From Acidobacteriota bacterium (GTDB taxonomy: Bacteria; Acidobacteriota; Terriglobia; Acidiferrales; UBA7541): a DNA stretch of 6,751 nucleotides. The DNA lies in assembly GCA_003224515.1 (NCBI GenBank), contig QHZC01000509.1, positions 1 to 6,751 of the forward strand, written 5' to 3'. Positions within the stretch are counted from its first letter, which is position 1, and each line of letters starts with the position of its first letter. The notes under the pieces are model-generated. The model did not search any database. It worked only from the letters and a program-made list of their open reading frames with translations, and was not told where the DNA came from. Positions 6,095 through 6,751 of this stretch are shown here, in pieces. The position numbers and the translations under genes are program-made.

Positions 6095-6162
6095 CCCGCG
6101 GACAAGGCTTCGCGAGCGGGACATCGCACTGGTCAATATGCGCGAAGGTATGTAGTGTCCCG
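6095..6162 (+). promoter_or_regulatory. Two competing hairpins sharing one arm
   Basis: GCGGG (6116-6120) can pair with CCCGC (6095-6099). The overlapping CGGGACA (6117-6123) can instead pair with TGTCCCG (6156-6162), seven perfect pairs. The two structures exclude each other, the geometry used by switching leaders, but no known riboswitch core is recognised and there is no T-run after the second hairpin. Confidence 0.2.
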
Positions 6163-6202
6163 TGGCATGTAACCCACTTTGTGATTCGTCAGCAGGAACA
6201 CA

Positions 6203-6276
6203 ACCGGACGGTGGTCCTAGATCTAGACGCTCCCCGCTCCGTCCCCCGGCCTGTTCCAGGAAACCATTCGTCCGGT
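6203..6276 (+). ncRNA. Long imperfect stem-loop, candidate structured RNA or inverted-repeat element
   Basis: ACCGGACG (6203-6210) pairs perfectly with CGTCCGGT (6269-6276). The stem continues with TGGT (6212-6215) to ACCA (6263-6266) and CCT (6216-6218) to AGG (6258-6260), about 15 pairs with small internal loops. The remaining 39-base loop is C-rich and overlaps the 10-base palindrome CTAGATCTAG (6217-6226), itself unusual because CTAG is rare in most bacterial genomes. No known RNA family is recognised. It lies upstream of the L13e-like unit and could be part of its leader. Confidence 0.3.
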
Positions 6277-6309
6277 AACGTATTTGAAACAACAGGCAAG
6301 GAAAACGCG

Positions 6310-6338
6310 TTGCCCGCTGGTTTATGAAGTATATGAAT
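6310..6338 (+). promoter_or_regulatory. Possible sigma-70-like promoter for the L13e-like unit
   Basis: TTGCCC (6310-6315) resembles a -35 box and TATGAA/ATGAAT (6332-6338) a -10 box, 16-17 bases apart. Each matches four of six consensus bases. It sits about 56 bases upstream of the GTG of the coupled small ORF. The -35 box also forms the right arm of a GGCAA/TTGCC hairpin (6295-6314). The match is modest. Confidence 0.25.
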
Positions 6339-6393
6339 AGGCTGGCGAACATCGGTGCCGTTCCTTGGAGAAGAGTTGCGCGGGAGGAGACTG

Positions 6394-6483
6394 GTGAACC
6401 TTATCGGCAGGGCGCGCATCCAAGGGGATGAGGCAAAGGTATTACCGAGCAGGTTGCTTGTTTCACGGTCAAGCATGGAATGA
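6394..6483 (+). CDS. Possible 29-residue ORF translationally coupled to the L13e-like gene
   Basis: GTG at 6394 follows a strong ribosome site, GGGAGGAGA at 6382-6390, with a 6-base spacer after GGAGG. The frame encodes 29 residues (beginning VNLIGRARIQ, no transmembrane segment visible) and ends at TGA 6481-6483, overlapping the ATG of the next gene (6480) as ATGA. A longer version from GTG 6355 would have 42 residues but a weak ribosome site. Because the L13e-like ATG has no good ribosome site of its own, this ORF may deliver ribosomes to it. I do not recognise the peptide and it could be purely a coupling leader. Confidence 0.4.
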   Translation: MNLIGRARIQGDEAKVLPSRLLVSRSSME

Positions 6484-6751
6484 CGACTTGGCACAAACGC
6501 GACTGGGAAAAGTTTTACGAGCTGGCGCGCCGTCCCTGGCGGCATCGCCGGCCGCCGCGACCAGTCTACCCGACTGGCCTAAATCGCGTGCTGCCCGCGC
6601 AAGGTTTCAGCTTGTCGGAGCTGGACGACGCGGGTGTGGATCTTGACCTTGCCGAGCGTCTTGGTCTGCCCGTGGATGCCGGGCGCATAGGCGCTTACGG
6701 CCCTAACGTCACCGTTCTGCGCGATTTCATCCGATCTTCACGTCAGCCGTA
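6480..6751 (+). CDS. L13e-like protein (3' end outside window)
   Basis: The frame is open from ATG 6480 to the window end, with 90 visible residues. The N-terminus (MTTWHKRDWEKFYELARRPW) leads into a basic stretch with RHRRPPRP (21-28). Residues 39-84 resemble the core of ribosomal protein L13e: LPAQGFSLSELDDAGVD, then AERLGLPVD, a few residues, then NVTVLRDF. The eukaryotic/archaeal pattern from memory is GFTL-EL-AAG, then A-IGI-VD-RR, then NV-RLK-Y, and the spacing agrees. The arginine-rich patch normally after VD (HRRRN) is reduced to AGR. L13e belongs to eukaryotic and some archaeal 60S/50S subunits and is not a standard bacterial ribosomal protein, so a role in the ribosome is not implied. 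The start has only a weak GGA before it and overlaps the stop of the preceding small ORF. Similarity is judged by eye. Confidence 0.6.
   Translation, partial: MTTWHKRDWEKFYELARRPWRHRRPPRPVYPTGLNRVLPAQGFSLSELDDAGVDLDLAERLGLPVDAGRIGAYGPNVTVLRDFIRSSRQP

Larger units (their letters stand above)
5946..6393. other. Region of about 450 bases without a convincing gene
   Basis: Between the RRM stop and the small coupled ORF I see no frame with recognisable protein content. The 101-codon frame at 6022-6327 has no ribosome site and no family-like residues, and the opposing 118-codon frame (6189-6545) looks accidental. The stretch has a T5G7 run at 6063-6074, several hairpins (entered separately) and a possible promoter near 6310-6337. 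It may hold a leader or a small RNA for the genes at the right edge, or be decayed sequence. Confidence 0.5.

Noticed and set aside
6022..6327. 101-codon frame in the noncoding stretch
   Set aside because: No ribosome site, odd composition and no recognisable motif; it also crosses the strong stem-loop at 6203-6276.
6189..6545. 118-codon - strand frame at the right edge
   Set aside because: It overlaps the L13e-like gene and its upstream ORF antisense; no start signal or familiar residues.
6428..6646. 72-codon + strand frame overlapping the L13e-like gene
   Set aside because: Different frame from the L13e-like pattern, Ala/Arg-rich as expected of a shadow, and no ribosome site.
1..6751. Mobile element, phage, CRISPR or defence system
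   Set aside because: No transposase, integrase, Cas or toxin-antitoxin-like protein and no regularly spaced direct repeats were seen on either strand.

Overview
The window looks like a GC-rich (roughly 60 %) bacterial chromosome segment. The arginine genes, an AMP-forming acyl-CoA ligase, a glycine-rich RRM protein and an L13e-like protein together fit a soil Acidobacteriota-type genome. That assignment is inference from gene content and style, not from a marker gene, and is weak.

Left part (1-3673, + strand): a compact arginine-biosynthesis operon. It begins inside argG (argininosuccinate synthase, N-terminal third missing at the window edge), followed by argH (argininosuccinate lyase) and argJ (bifunctional ornithine acetyltransferase / N-acetylglutamate synthase). 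ArgJ supplies and recycles the acetyl group in the first half of the pathway. ArgG and ArgH convert citrulline plus aspartate to arginine plus fumarate. Two details stand out: a 14-bp perfect palindrome that forms a bulged hairpin two bases upstream of the argH ribosome site, and the argH-argJ junction. There, a well-placed Shine-Dalgarno and ATG (ATGA overlap with the argH stop) open a 28-codon frame that closes before argJ, while argJ itself has no good start signal.

Middle part (3719-5284, - strand, convergent with argJ): an acyl-CoA synthetase of the ANL superfamily. Adenylation motifs A3, A5, A7 and A8 are intact, but the C-terminal segment with the A10 catalytic lysine has been removed from the reading frame. 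The last 21 family-like codons (starting with LTGKFKK) still exist in another frame, and about 20-30 expected residues just before them are absent. This is most simply an internal deletion with frameshift, so the gene is probably damaged.

Right part (5285-6751, + strand): a 277-base structured leader, then a small single-RRM RNA-binding protein with a Gly/Arg-rich tail. About 450 bases follow without a convincing gene but with a long imperfect hairpin. At the right edge is a two-gene unit: a 29-codon frame with a strong Shine-Dalgarno overlaps by ATGA the start of a protein, cut by the window end, whose visible 90 residues resemble ribosomal protein L13e, a family typical of eukaryotes and some archaea. 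The L13e-like gene and the broken synthetase are the most interesting items. No CRISPR, tRNA, rRNA, insertion sequence or phage gene was seen, and I found no convincing evidence of an entirely new system.
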